Source: Cordilura impudica (taxonomy: Eukaryota > Arthropoda > Insecta > Diptera > Scathophagidae). Taken from it: 64,000 nt of DNA. The position numbers and the translations under genes are program-made. The notes below the pieces were generated by a model. That model did no database searches and had not been told where the DNA came from. It was given only the letters and a program-made list of their open reading frames with translations. This document shows positions 21,658-32,995 of this stretch, in pieces; the first letter of the stretch is position 1; every line of letters begins with the position of its first letter. The stretch lies in assembly GCA_963682025.1 (NCBI GenBank), contig OY821522.1, positions 25,597,253 to 25,661,252 of the forward strand, read 5' to 3'.

Positions 21658-22805
21658 TCACGTATGAAGGATTGCGAATTTTTTTGCAAACAACAAACTG
21701 GTTTGTTGTTGGATTTTTTTGTGTGCAAAAAAATAAAAGTCTTGAATAATTGGGTTGTTAAGAAGATGACTCTAATTTGAGAGATCATTCAAGTTTTGGA
21801 AGTTAGAAATGATAGAAAGAAAAGTTAATTTAAGACTTGTAGAATTATACCGTTTTTAATGCAATTTATTGAACGAGAAAATGTTGGTAAAATAAATAAT
21901 ATTTAAAGTGAGAACGATTCCTAGAATAAAGTGTGGAATTAATAAACTTGAAATATTGATGATAACTTGCCATGAAAAAAAAAATGAATTTGTGAAGGAA
22001 AAAAAAAGTGAAGCCAGTGGAAAGTTTATTGAAAAGATCAGAACTAAATTAAATTTTGAAAGACTGAAATAATTAAATTTTGAAATTTGAACTAAATACT
22101 ATATCGAAAAGTTTGGAAACTAAAGTTAATTTTGAAAATTTGAAATTAAATAATTTTAACCAATTGGTGAAAAAACAAGGAAATTTAATAAACTATAAAG
22201 GAAAAACTTATATCACCCTAAAACCGTAAACGGTGAATGAAAAAAAAATATTGAAACCTGAAATAAAACGTTGAAAATGTTGTTAACTGTACCTTGTACA
22301 TAGAAACATCAAAAGAAAGAATTTATAATTTTGTAAACAGTTATGAAAAAGAAAAAGAACTAAAATTCGAAATAAGAAAGAAAGGTGACCATAGAAAAAA
22401 AACTAAACCTGATATTTGCATAGAAAACTTAACTTTGTATTGAAACGTAAACCCAAATAAACTGTACTAACCATATACTACTAGTGACACCACCCTTATC
22501 CTTCCTGAGCAGCAGCTTAAGAATAAACAAAAAAAAAAACCGGCATCCGGCAACAACAACCATAAGACGGTAAATCCACAATTTTATATTTGTAGTAGAT
22601 GTCGATATCGTACATTATATACTGAATTAAAAGAAACTAATTAAAAAAAAAAAAACAAAAAAAAAACTTTTCTAAAATGTAAATTAAAAATTTTTCTAAG
22701 ACTTTTCTTATTAGGAATTAAAATTTTTCTAAATATCAATAATGTTCTAAATTAAGAATATATAAATAATTTTCTAGAAGCAAATCTTCCTACATTAAAA
22801 AAAAA
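21656..22805 (+). repeat. A-rich dispersed repeat, copy 1
   Basis: This approximately 1.15-kb stretch is nearly the same as 38193-39406. Both begin at cacgtatgaaggattgc and both end at ttcctacattaaaaaaaa. It has no long frame. Internal landmarks are gggttgttaagaagatgac, ctactagtgacaccaccc and gatgtcgatatcgtac. The shared start and the A-run at the end suggest a retroposed unit, but LTR-like or satellite-like origin is not excluded. It replaces the 3' end of the Jockey-like element. Confidence 0.75.
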
Positions 22806-24132
22806 AATTCATGTGAGTCCGATCACAAGGGAGATGTGTAAACATCTAAAAATTGAAGCATTTTTTAAATTGGAAGTACTTATACTTTCAATATATTATT
22901 TTCAATTATTCAATTAAAAGTAATAAAACTTTCAATATTGTACATACGATTTGTCTTAATGCTCACAGCGTAACATGTTACGCGTATAGATGTTTACACA
23001 TCAAAAATATTAAGAAAAGCAATCTTACTTCTTCGCTGCTCTCAAAAAAGTATCCGCACCAAACGCGTTGAAATTTGGTCTATATTTTTTTATTTGATTT
23101 AAAATATTTCTTCTACGTTTTCAAGACATTTGTGTATTTTAGGTGCGATGCCCCGAATGGTTTTGTTGCGATTCTAGCAAAATATTTTTTTATTTGGATA
23201 TTGACTTGTATATAACTTTTTAGTATCGGAATTAAGTAATATATATGTCATTTTGAAGTTCACATGAGTGCCTTTTATTTGATATTTTTAAATTTGAAAT
23301 CCAAAACTTGTCATTATCTAATAAAACGATCTCTGCAATGTTGATATCTACAACAGCTGAATAAAAAAATCTAGATCCACCTCTTAACCATTTCCTTTCT
23401 TAAATTTCAAAACTATACCACCAATAAGCAATGCTCGGTGGAATTCTAGAACAATTCTGGCAATATTAGAATTTATCCTAATTCGAAAATACCGAGCAGA
23501 ACTATACAAAATATGTCAATTTATATGTGGTGCATTGTACGACGTATCGGTTTCAGACCATTGTTTCCGCAAAGAAAATTTTGAATTATTAAATTTAAAA
23601 AAGGTAATGAGTGTTTGATAAGGCATGGGGTTATGCAGAAGTCGTAAATAATAAAGCAGCAGCGTAGTAATATTTGCGCAGAACGTGCTATAAAAGTTAA
23701 ATTTATATCATACAATATTCAAATAAATTAATAATCATAGCTCGTATCAAAATCTACGTTGTTTAAATAATTTTTTTTACTATATATATATTAAATTAAT
23801 AAAAAATATAAAAAAAAAATTAAAAAAAAATTCAGTGAGTTTTTTGAAATTGCATTTGGTGCGGAAGGTTTTTCCGGCAAAATGACCTGTAAACACGATT
23901 TTTATTATTAGTTTAGTATTGCCTATCATGTGGTGATAGGTAAAAATTTTGTAAAAAATTAGTCATAACCCTAATGTACATATTACAAATTAAAAACAAT
24001 TTCAAACGACGTTACAGCTGTTATATGAATTCGTCGTAATGTATTTCATTCGACGAACTTACGCAATGAATTGTTGCCGACAAATTCCTCGAGCTGTGCG
24101 AAATTCGTCATTCATCCCAGTTGTGTTTCCAC
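22806..24132. other. Non-coding DNA with a short inverted repeat
   Basis: No gene is supported. A perfect 16-bp inverted repeat (GATGTGTAAACATCTA at 22833-22848 and its complement at 22987-23002) brackets about 140 bp. The remainder is AT-rich. Confidence 0.4.
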
Positions 24133-24819
24133 CTTAACTGGATATGGAAAATAAGCATAAAACAAAGTTGAGTTGGATTTTTATTAATTTTTTTGGCTGC
24201 AGATATGAAAAAGTTCATATCGGATGCTATATCTATATGGGGACTAGGCCTAAAAATGGACCGATCCTGACTATGTTTGGTAAAGTCTCTTGTATTTTGC
24301 AAAAATATATACAAACAAAATTTGAGAAGAATCAGTGCAATATTTTTGTTTTTTGATAGATTTAAGTGGAGATCGGGAAGCAGCTCTATATGGGGCCTAT
24401 GACTAAGAATTGTCCTATAGGGATTATTTTAGACTACTGATTATTGGATATAATGAAGACATACAAACCCAATTTGACTAAGATCTATGCGATAATTTGG
24501 ATCTTATGGCAGTTTATGTCGATTTCATAGGCGCATTTGTATGGGGACTAGTTCTGAACATGGACCGATTTTCACCAATTTCCATAGCGTTCATCCTATG
24601 GCCGCTAAAAGCTTATATACCAAATTTCATCAAAATATATTCATATTTGCGACCTGCAGTTTCATTACAAGGTTTACATGGACACACAGACCGACGGACA
24701 TAGTTAGTGATTCTGATTCGATCGGTATAATAAAAGATGGGTCTATGTCAAATATTTTTGGTAGTTACAAACAGCAGCACAAAGTCATCATATCTAAACC
24801 ACATAGTGGTATAGGGTAT
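24133..24819 (+). mobile_element. DINE-like element lacking its left end
   Basis: Begins inside the element at aactggatatggaaaataag, without the ACAAGTAAG start and palindrome, and runs through the interior, a very short degenerate GACG tract (24687-24700) and the right hairpin to the canonical terminus ATAGGGTAT at 24811-24819. Confidence 0.8.
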
Positions 24820-26255
24820 AAAAATGTCATTTTTATAAAAACAATTATGATTTGAAAAAAATTCACCGAGGGGGTGCTTTAGTTAGGGCCAATACTGTAT
24901 ATGCAAAATATATTTAATTATTTATTTTGCAAGGTTAACATAATTAAATAAAAAAGAATTAATAATTTCAATTAACTGAATCAACTTTGTTCATACAACT
25001 TCAAACGTTTCGTTATGGTTCGTTTTATAAAATGTAACCATGTGTTTTTATTTTAATGACTCTGTTTTGAATTTTTTTGCAACAATAAATAGTAATTTAG
25101 GTGTTTTAAAATTCATTATATTTGTATTTTGAGCAGTTTGAGATGATTAAAAATAATATTAAATGCAGTGATAATTGTTAAATATATATATAATAAGTTG
25201 TAGTGTTACGAATAACTTTAAATGATTGAGAAAATTAATTATAAATTTTTATAAAAATAAATGTTTAATAAAATAGCAACATTCTATATGGAATACCGAA
25301 ATAAGGCCCGTTTTAGAAAAAAACGTTTTTATAACGCTATTCGCTCCCTGATTTAATCTCCTTACAGTTCATTTTGTCTCCAAACACTTCCAATAAAGTG
25401 TGCCTTCATTTTATCTCCAAACACTTACTTTTGCCTAGGCTATTAATATTATAGATTTATTGTATTATTGTATTATTTAAAAAAATTTGTTTTATTATGA
25501 AAAATAGTAACAACTACTAAAAATGTTTATTAAGGAAAGTTGTCAACATATAATTGTGTCAATATTACTATATTGAAAAAAGAAAAAAACAGAAAAAACA
25601 TTTCCAAATAGAGTAAAGACGCGGTATTCTTTAGAACTCAAATAAAACTAAACAAAATACCGAAATATTTTGGTGCAATTCTGGAAATCATTTTGGTTTG
25701 TGAATAAAAACATCTATTCAAGCAGTAAGCGCTATCTACATGTGTATAGCAAGCAACTGCTATGTTTGTCATACTTGATGGTTGCAGTTGTATGCTATAC
25801 ATTCATGGCGCTTTCTGTTGGTTGATGAATCAGCTAAATAATTGTAGCTTCCATTTCCGTAAATAGTTCCGCTTCCGTAAGGGAAGTTTGTGATTTTTAC
25901 CCCCCTGATCGCATAGATGTTTATACATCAAAAACTACTCGGTTAAGAATTTTATGAATATAAATGAAAAACAAATATATATATATATACATATATAAAA
26001 ATATTTTGTATACATTTCAAAAAAAAGAAAAAGAAAAGTACAGTCAGAAACAAAAATTTAAAAAAAAAAAAAACAAAAAAATATATAAAACTATTTCTCC
26101 AACTATAAATAGAAATTGAGAATTTTCGAATGAACTTGACATTAAAAATTTTTTTTATAAAATATTTGTAAATACAGTTTAAATTACAACAAGCCAATGT
26201 AAAGCAAATTAAAAATCGTTAAAACTAATTTGAAACGCAACAAACTCAAAATTAA
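24820..26255. other. Non-coding AT-rich DNA with a long imperfect hairpin
   Basis: No coding region is supported. The one structure that stands out is the imperfect foldback at 25721-25818, listed separately. The A- and T-rich part at 25970-26100 has long A-runs. Confidence 0.4.
25721..25818. repeat. Imperfect foldback of about 98 bp
   Basis: The left arm agcagtaagcgctatc...gtatagcaagcaactgc pairs with the right arm gttgcagttgtatgctatac...ggcgctttctgtt. Shared cores are AAGCGC, GTATAGCA and CAACTGC, with a few mismatches and a small bulge, and a loop of roughly 20 bases. Size and shape are those of an animal microRNA precursor or a tiny foldback transposon; the sequence does not decide between them. 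Confidence 0.45.
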
Positions 26256-27049
26256 ACAAGTAAGAAAATTATAGTCGGTCTAGACCGACTATACGATACC
26301 TTATACCATGCGTTTAGAGACCTTATCTCTCAGGCCCAATTAACTGCATATAAGAAATAAGCATAAACCAAATTTGAGTAGGATTTTTATTATTTTTTTT
26401 GGCTGCAGATATGAAAAAGTTCATATCGGATGCTATATCTATATGGGGACTAGGCCCAAAATTGGACCGATCCTGACCATGTTTGGTAAGGTCCCTTGTA
26501 TTTTGCAAAAATATATACAAACAAAATTTGAGAAGAATAAGTGCAATATTTTTGTTTTTTGATAGATTTAAGTGAAGATCGGGAAGCAGCTCTATATGGG
26601 GCCTATGACTAAGAGTTGTCCCATAGGTATCATTTTTAGACTACTGATTAATGGATGTAATAAACACATACAAACCCAATTTGACTAAGATTTATATGAT
26701 AATTTGGATCTTATGGCAATTTAAGTCGATTTCATAGGGGTCATTTGTATGGGGGCTAGGTCTGAACATGGACCGATTCTCATTAATTTCAATAGCGTTC
26801 ATCCTATGGCTGATAGAAGCTTATATACCAAATTTCATCATAAGATATTTATATTTCCGACCTGCAGTTTGATTACAAGCTTAACATGGGCACACAGACG
26901 GACGGGCGGACGGAAATCGTTAAATCGAATCAGATAGTGATTCTGATTCGATCGGTATAATTAAAGATGGGTCTAGGTCAAATATTTTTGGTAGTTACAA
27001 ACAGCAGCACAAAGTCATTATACCCAAACCACATAGTGGTATAGGGTAT
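26256..27049 (+). mobile_element. DINE-like element, complete
   Basis: Runs from ACAAGTAAG and the palindrome to hairpin and ATAGGGTAT. The microsatellite is degenerate (gacgggcggacgg). Its right part beginning at 26623 was included in the tandem duplication and reappears at 29911-30304. Confidence 0.85.
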
Positions 27050-27056
27050 AAATAAA

Positions 27057-27835
27057 ACAAGTAAGAAAATTATAGTCGGTCTAGACCGACTATACGATAC
27101 CCTATACCATGCGTTTAGAGACCCTATCTCTTAGGCCCAACTAACTGTACATAGAAAATAAGCAAAAACCAAATTTGAGTGGGATTTTTATTAATTTTTT
27201 TGGCTGCAGATATGAAAAAGTTCATATCGGATGCTATATCTATATAGGGACTTGGTGCAAAAATGGACCGATCCTGATCATGTTTGGTAAAGTCTCTTGT
27301 ATTTTGCAAAAATATATACAAACAAAATTTGAGAAGAATCAGTGCAATATTTTTGTTTTTTAATAGATTTAAGTGAAGATCGGGAAGCAGCTCTATATGG
27401 GGTCAAAGGGATCATTTGTGGACTACTCATTAATGGATGTAATGAATGCATACAAACCCAATTTGAGTAAGATCTATATGACAATTTGGATCTTATGGCA
27501 ATTTATGTCGATTTCAAATGGGTAATTTGTATGGGGGCTAGGTCTGAACATGGACCGATTCTCACCAATTTCAATAGCGTTCATCCCATGGCCGATAAAA
27601 GCTTACATACCAAGTTTCATCAAAATATATTCATATTTGCGACCTGCAGTTTGATTACAAGGTTTACATGGACACACAGGCGGACGGACGGACGGACGGA
27701 CATTGTTAAATCAACTCAGAAAGTGATTCTGATTCGATCGGTATAATTAAAGATGGGTCTAGGTCAAATATTTTTGGTTGTAACAAACAGCACTACAAAG
27801 TTATTATACCCAAACCACATAGTGGTATAGGGTAT
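27057..27835 (+). mobile_element. DINE-like element, complete, head-to-tail with the previous one
   Basis: Begins ACAAGTAAG only seven bases (aaataaa) after the end of the preceding copy and in the same orientation. It has all family landmarks, including a clean GACG tract at 27680-27700 and the terminal ATAGGGTAT. It is followed directly by the Gypsy LTR remnant. Its sister copy produced by the tandem duplication is at 30312-31090. Confidence 0.85.
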
Positions 27836-28202
27836 AATGAATTGTAAATAAAGACCGTCGACTAACCCAATGTAGAAACCAAATCAAAACTTATCTTTTT
27901 TTATTTATAATGGGTTACCACCCAAGTTAGATGGACTAGTGGTAACATGGTAGGGAGGGCAAAAGGGGCAGAACACCTCGTCCCCAAACCCAAAGAAAGT
28001 ATGGCCATCCATCTTTTAACGACCGTACTCTTTTTCTTTTGACAGTTTTTAAAATCGCACGTGAATTCTGTAGTGCGGTTTCCGTGGGTCTGGGCAAGAC
28101 CCCACCCATCCGGCGAGCTAGGCCCCAGCCAGCACGTGCGTACCGCAAAGGCTCAGGAAACAGGAAGCGGAAATTCCACCAGCACCGCACCAATGCAGGA
28201 AA
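27836..28202 (+). repeat. Gypsy 5' LTR remnant, unit 1
   Basis: Non-coding DNA just upstream of a primer-binding site, therefore the end of a 5' LTR. It contains an aataaa polyadenylation-type hexamer at about 27847-27852 and an unusually GC-rich part at 28090-28200 (for example cccacccatccggcgagc). The 3' LTR boundary is probably the CA at 28196-28197, five bases before the primer-binding site. The 5' part is missing because a DINE-like element abuts at 27835. No matching 3' LTR was found after the pol gene. Confidence 0.65.
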
Positions 28203-28220
28203 TGGCGCCCAACGTGGGGC
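28203..28220 (+). promoter_or_regulatory. Primer-binding site for tRNA-Lys, unit 1
   Basis: TGGCGCCCAACGTGGGGC is complementary to the 3' end of insect tRNA-Lys(CUU) as I remember that tRNA. It would prime minus-strand DNA synthesis of the Gypsy element. An identical site is at 31458-31475 in unit 2. Confidence 0.85.
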
Positions 28221-28556
28221 ACGAACAATTGTTTAATAGACCGATTTTTTTTGATATTTTAAATTTTTATAGCATAAATAGGAACATAGAATTATGTTCA
28301 AAATTTGTTCAAGTTAACATCTGTGCACCGGGAAAGCACATTGTTCCTTAATCCTAATCTTTTTTGTATCCATGTTCTAGAAGTCGTACTTGCTGATATT
28401 TCTGGAATTTTAATTAAATATGGGTACATCCCTATTTACATTAACCGAAATTGAAACTTGTTTGACATTTGAGTTCACATTTCAACATTTTTTAATTTGA
28501 TTTTTGTGGTATCCGTTTGCTTTGGTCATTAAAGGTTGTTGGAATACAAGAACTTC

Positions 28557-29430
28557 GTTCTAGACGAACCGGTTACTTGTCCAAAATGATTTTTATAGTA
28601 CCGAAATAGCAGCAAACAATCGAAAAAAAATTTAGAATCACAATTTAAAGATTTTTACTTTTATGGATGAACATACTTACGGTTACGTTTTTAAATGAGT
28701 GGTTTGGTTTGGTAAACTACATTGAGTTAAAAATTATGTTAAAATTTATATTAAAATTATATTGAAAAGTATATTTGAAAAATTACATTTTTGAATTTAT
28801 ATATTGAAAACTTCATATTAAAATTATATTGAATTTTGTGGAAACATATTGAAAATTATATTGAATATTTAATTACATTGAAAATTCACCCAAAATTTAT
28901 TGACTTTTTATAACTTATTGATTTTACAATTTTGCGTGGGTTCGATTAGAACCTGAAATTTAATACCGTTACACTTTTATTTCAAGGCTTTACATTTACC
29001 GTCAAGAAAACCTTGAAAATTTTACACAACTTGGATCGTTTCATTTCCTAACTTTCAATTTTCTTCGTTCGATTAGAACTCAAACGTGTATCATATATAA
29101 CAACTTGATGCAATACATTTTTCTGTCATTGCCTAATTTTTCGTTCAATAAGAACTAATTTTTTTTTTTAGTTAAACTCATCCCCATATTTATGGGATAT
29201 CATTTTGTTCCATTGGAACTGAGCAATTTAATCAATTTCGTACCTAACCTAGAGTACCTCATTTAACGACACTTGAGCGACTAGATCGCCTACATTTAGT
29301 TCATTGGCTTTCCCGTCAGTCGATAATAATTTCACTTCATTCGTTTAAACTCTTTTCAATTGGAACTCAAATTTTGTCCAGTTACATTCACTTAAATCTT
29401 TTTGCTATATAACTTTCGTTCAATTAGAAC
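28557..29430 (+). promoter_or_regulatory. Array of GTTC-N5-GAAC sites, unit 1 copy
   Basis: Duplicate of the array at 31811-32685. Sites start at 28557, 28940, 29067, 29143, 29207, 29354 (first base T) and 29418. Confidence 0.75.
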
Positions 29431-29740
29431 TATATTTTAATCCTTTTGAACCGATTTCAATTTATAACGCTTTTCGTTTGACTGTATTACCTTTGTTCCC
29501 ATTTCAACAATCACAATCTAACTCAACCTGATATTCTTATCATTTATTCATTGCATTACAGTTCAAACCAATTTTCTAAAATTTTGTTCGGAATATAACT
29601 TAATCCAAACCTAGTTAAATCATATAGTCTTTCTTTAGCTTTGCCATTAAAGTCTTATGACCAACGCTCATTCATACGTTTTATTCATTCATATTGTCCG
29701 AGTATACTTTCGTTTCAATTTTTATAATTTGTCCGAAATC

Positions 29741-29914
29741 ATGGCTGTACAGCACAGTCCAGGAAGTTTAGCTTCGACTTTAGCCGAAAACGTTTGTTCA
29801 ATTTGTCAGGAAACTTATGACCAGTCTAGCAGTTTAGTGTCTACCAGGTGTAAACACATTTTTCACCACCAGTGCATTTTCAATTTCCTAAACGTCTCCA
29901 CATGTTGTCCATAG
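29741..29914 (+). pseudogene. Truncated RING-H2 Gag start created by duplication breakpoint
   Basis: Same start as the full gag at 32996, but the duplication junction falls after ...STCCP and a TAG follows. The RING finger loses its last zinc ligand (Cys59), so a 57-residue protein, if made, could not fold a normal cross-brace. It is a product of the tandem duplication and not an independent gene. Confidence 0.75.
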
Positions 29915-30304
29915 GTATCATTTTTAGACTACTGATTAATGGATGTAATAAACACATACAAACCCAATTTGACTAAGATTTATATGATAATTTGGATCTT
30001 ATGGCAATTTAAGTCGATTTCATAGGGGTCATTTGTATGGGGGCTAGGTCTGAACATCCTATGGCTGATAGAAGCTTATATACCAAATTTCATCATAAGA
30101 TATTTATATTTCCGACCTGCAGTTTGATTACAAGCTTAACATGGGCACACAGACGGACGGGCGGACGGAAATCGTTAAATCGAATCAGATAGTGATTCTG
30201 ATTCGATCGGTATAATTAAAGATGGGTCTAGGTCAAATATTTTTGGTAGTTACAAACAGCAGCACAAAGTCATTATACCCAAACCACATAGTGGTATAGG
30301 GTAT
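29911..30304 (+). mobile_element. DINE-like right part created by duplication
   Basis: Copy of 26623-27049 with a 33-bp internal deletion; it retains microsatellite, hairpin and terminus. It is joined on its left to the truncated RING reading frame of unit 1. Confidence 0.85.
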
Positions 30305-30311
30305 AAATAAA

Positions 30312-31090
30312 ACAAGTAAGAAAATTATAGTCGGTCTAGACCGACTATACGATACCCTATACCATGCGTTTAGAGACCCTATCTCTTAGGCCCAACTAAC
30401 TGTACATAGAAAATAAGCAAAAACCAAATTTGAGTGGGATTTTTATTAATTTTTTTGGCTGCAGATATGAAAAAGTTCATATCGGATGCTATATCTATAT
30501 AGGGACTTGGTGCAAAAATGGACCGATCCTGATCATGTTTGGTAAAGTCTCTTGTATTTTGCAAAAATATATACAAACAAAATTTGAGAAGAATCAGTGC
30601 AATATTTTTGTTTTTTAATAGATTTAAGTGAAGATCGGGAAGCAGCTCTATATGGGGTCAAAGGGATCATTTGTGGACTACTCATTAATGGATGTAATGA
30701 ATGCATACAAACCCAATTTGAGTAAGATCTATATGACAATTTGGATCTTATGGCAATTTATGTCGATTTCAAATGGGTAATTTGTATGGGGGCTAGGTCT
30801 GAACATGGACCGATTCTCACCAATTTCAATAGCGTTCATCCCATGGCCGATAAAAGCTTACATACCAAGTTTCATCAAAATATATTCATATTTGCGACCT
30901 GCAGTTTGATTACAAGGTTTACATGGACACACAGGCGGACGGACGGACGGACGGACATTGTTAAATCAACTCAGAAAGTGATTCTGATTCGATCGGTATA
31001 ATTAAAGATGGGTCTAGGTCAAATATTTTTGGTTGTAACAAACAGCACTACAAAGTTATTATACCCAAACCACATAGTGGTATAGCGTAT
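30312..31090 (+). mobile_element. DINE-like element, duplicate of 27057-27835
   Basis: Same sequence as 27057-27835 with its own terminal point change (tatagcgtat instead of tatagggtat). Confidence 0.85.
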
Positions 31091-31457
31091 AATGAATTGT
31101 AAATAAAGACCGTCGACTAACCCAATGTAGAAACCAAATCAAAACTTATCTTTTTTTATTTATAATGGGTTACCACCCAAGTTAGATGGACTAGTGGTAA
31201 CATGGTAGGGAGGGCAAAAGGGGCAGAACACCTCGTCCCCAAACCCAAAGAAAGTATGGCCATCCATCTTTTAACGACCGTACTCTTTTTCTTTTGACAG
31301 TTTTTAAAATCGCACGTGAATTCTGTAGTGCGGTTTCCGTGGGTCTGGGCAAGACCCCACCCATCCGGCGAGCTAGGCCCCAGCCAGCACGTGCGTACCG
31401 CAAAGGCTCAGGAAACAGGAAGCGGAAATTCCACCAGCACCGCACCAATGCAGGAAA
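31091..31457 (+). repeat. Gypsy 5' LTR remnant, unit 2
   Basis: Duplicate of 27836-28202, adjoining the leader and gag of the long element copy. It has the same aataaa hexamer and GC-rich end. Truncated on the left by the DINE-like copy. Confidence 0.65.
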
Positions 31458-31475
31458 TGGCGCCCAACGTGGGGC
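31458..31475 (+). promoter_or_regulatory. Primer-binding site for tRNA-Lys, unit 2
   Basis: TGGCGCCCAACGTGGGGC, identical with the site in unit 1; this copy is linked to the longest gag-pol sequence. Confidence 0.85.
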
Positions 31476-31810
31476 ACGAACAATTGTTTAATAGACCGAT
31501 TTTTTTGATATTTTAAATTTTTATAGCATAAATAGGAACATAGAATTATGTTCAAAATTTGTTCAAGTTAACATCTGTGCACCGGGAAAGCACATTGTTC
31601 CTTAATCCTAATCTTTTTTGTATCCATGTTCTAGAAGTCGTACTTGCTGATATTTCTGGAATTTTAATTAAATATGGGTACATCCCTATTTACATTAACC
31701 GAAATTGAAACTTGTTTGACATTTGAGTTCACATTTCAACATTTTTTAATTTGATTTTTGTGGTATCCGTTTGCTTTGGTCATTAAAGGTTGTTGGAATA
31801 CAAGAACTTC

Positions 31811-32685
31811 GTTCTAGACGAACCGGTTACTTGTCCAAAATGATTTTTATAGTACCGAAATAGCAGCAAACAATCGAAAAAAAATTTAGAATCACAATTT
31901 AAAGATTTTTACTTTTATGGATGAACATACTTACGGTTACGTTTTTAAATGAGTGGTTTGGTTTGGTAAACTACATTGAGTTAAAAATTATGTTAAAATT
32001 TATATTAAAATTATATTGAAAAGTATATTTGAAAAATTACATTTTTGAATTTATATATTGAAAACTTCATATTAAAATTATATTGAATTTTGTGGAAACA
32101 TATTGAAAATTATATTGAATATTTAATTACATTGAAAATTCACCCAAAATTTATTGACTTTTTATAACTTATTGATTTTACAATTTTGCGTGGGTTCGAT
32201 TAGAACCTGAAATTTAATACCGTTACACTTTTATTTCAAGGCTTTACATTTACCGTCAAGAAAACCTTGAAAATTTTACACAACTTGGATCGTTTCATTT
32301 CCTAACTTTCAATTTTCTTCGTTCGATTAGAACTCAAACGTGTATCATATATAACAACTTGATGCAATACATTTTTCTGTCATTGCCTAATTTTTCGTTC
32401 AATAAGAACTAATTTTTTTTTTTTAGTTAAACTCATCCCCATATTTATGGGATATCATTTTGTTCCATTGGAACTGAGCAATTTAATCAATTTCGTACCT
32501 AACCTAGAGTACCTCATTTAACGACACTTGAGCGACTAGATCGCCTACATTTAGTTCATTGGCTTTCCCGTCAGTCGATAATAATTTCACTTCATTCGTT
32601 TAAACTCTTTTCAATTGGAACTCAAATTTTGTCCAGTTACATTCACTTAAATCTTTTTGCTATATAACTTTCGTTCAATTAGAAC
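31811..32685 (+). promoter_or_regulatory. Array of palindromic 13-mers GTTC-N5-GAAC in the Gypsy leader
   Basis: The untranslated leader between primer-binding site and gag carries repeated 13-bp sites: 31811-31823 GTTCTAGACGAAC, 32194-32206 GTTCGATTAGAAC, 32321-32333 GTTCGATTAGAAC, 32397-32409 GTTCAATAAGAAC, 32462-32474 GTTCCATTGGAAC, 32609-32621 TTTCAATTGGAAC and 32673-32685 GTTCAATTAGAAC. Six are perfect GTTC-N5-GAAC and one has a single change. The same sites occur in unit 1 between 28557 and 29430. The chance rate of the half-site pair is one in 65,536 per position, so this is not random. A dyad-symmetric protein-binding site is the simplest reading; function is inference. Confidence 0.75.
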
Positions 32686-32995
32686 TATATTTTAATCCTT
32701 TTGAACCGATTTCAATTTATAACGCTTTTCGTTTGACTGTATTACCTTTGTTCCCATTTCAACAATCACAATCTAACTCAACCTGATATTCTTATCATTT
32801 ATTCATTGCATTACAGTTCAAACCAATTTTCTAAAATTTTGTTCGGAATATAACTTAATCCAAACCTAGTTAAATCATATAGTCTTTCTTTAGCTTTGCC
32901 ATTAAAGTCTTATGACCAACGCTCATTCATACGTTTTATTCATTCATATTGTCCGAGTATACTTTCGTTTCAATTTTTATAATTTGTCCGAAATC

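Larger units (their letters stand above)
26623..29910 (+). repeat. Tandem duplication A, unit 1 (about 3.29 kb)
   Basis: This unit and 29911-33165 are nearly identical. It starts at ataggtatcatttttag inside a DINE-like element and ends at catgttgtcc inside the gag gene of the Gypsy element. The text ttgtcc precedes both the unit start and the junction, so the breakpoint has short microhomology. Unit 1 is longer mainly because unit 2 lacks 33 bp of DINE-like sequence. Confidence 0.9.

Noticed and set aside
27936..28351. Overlapping frames in the GC-rich LTR end (both strands)
   Set aside because: Long frames are expected in GC-rich DNA. The segment is LTR and primer-binding region and has no protein features.
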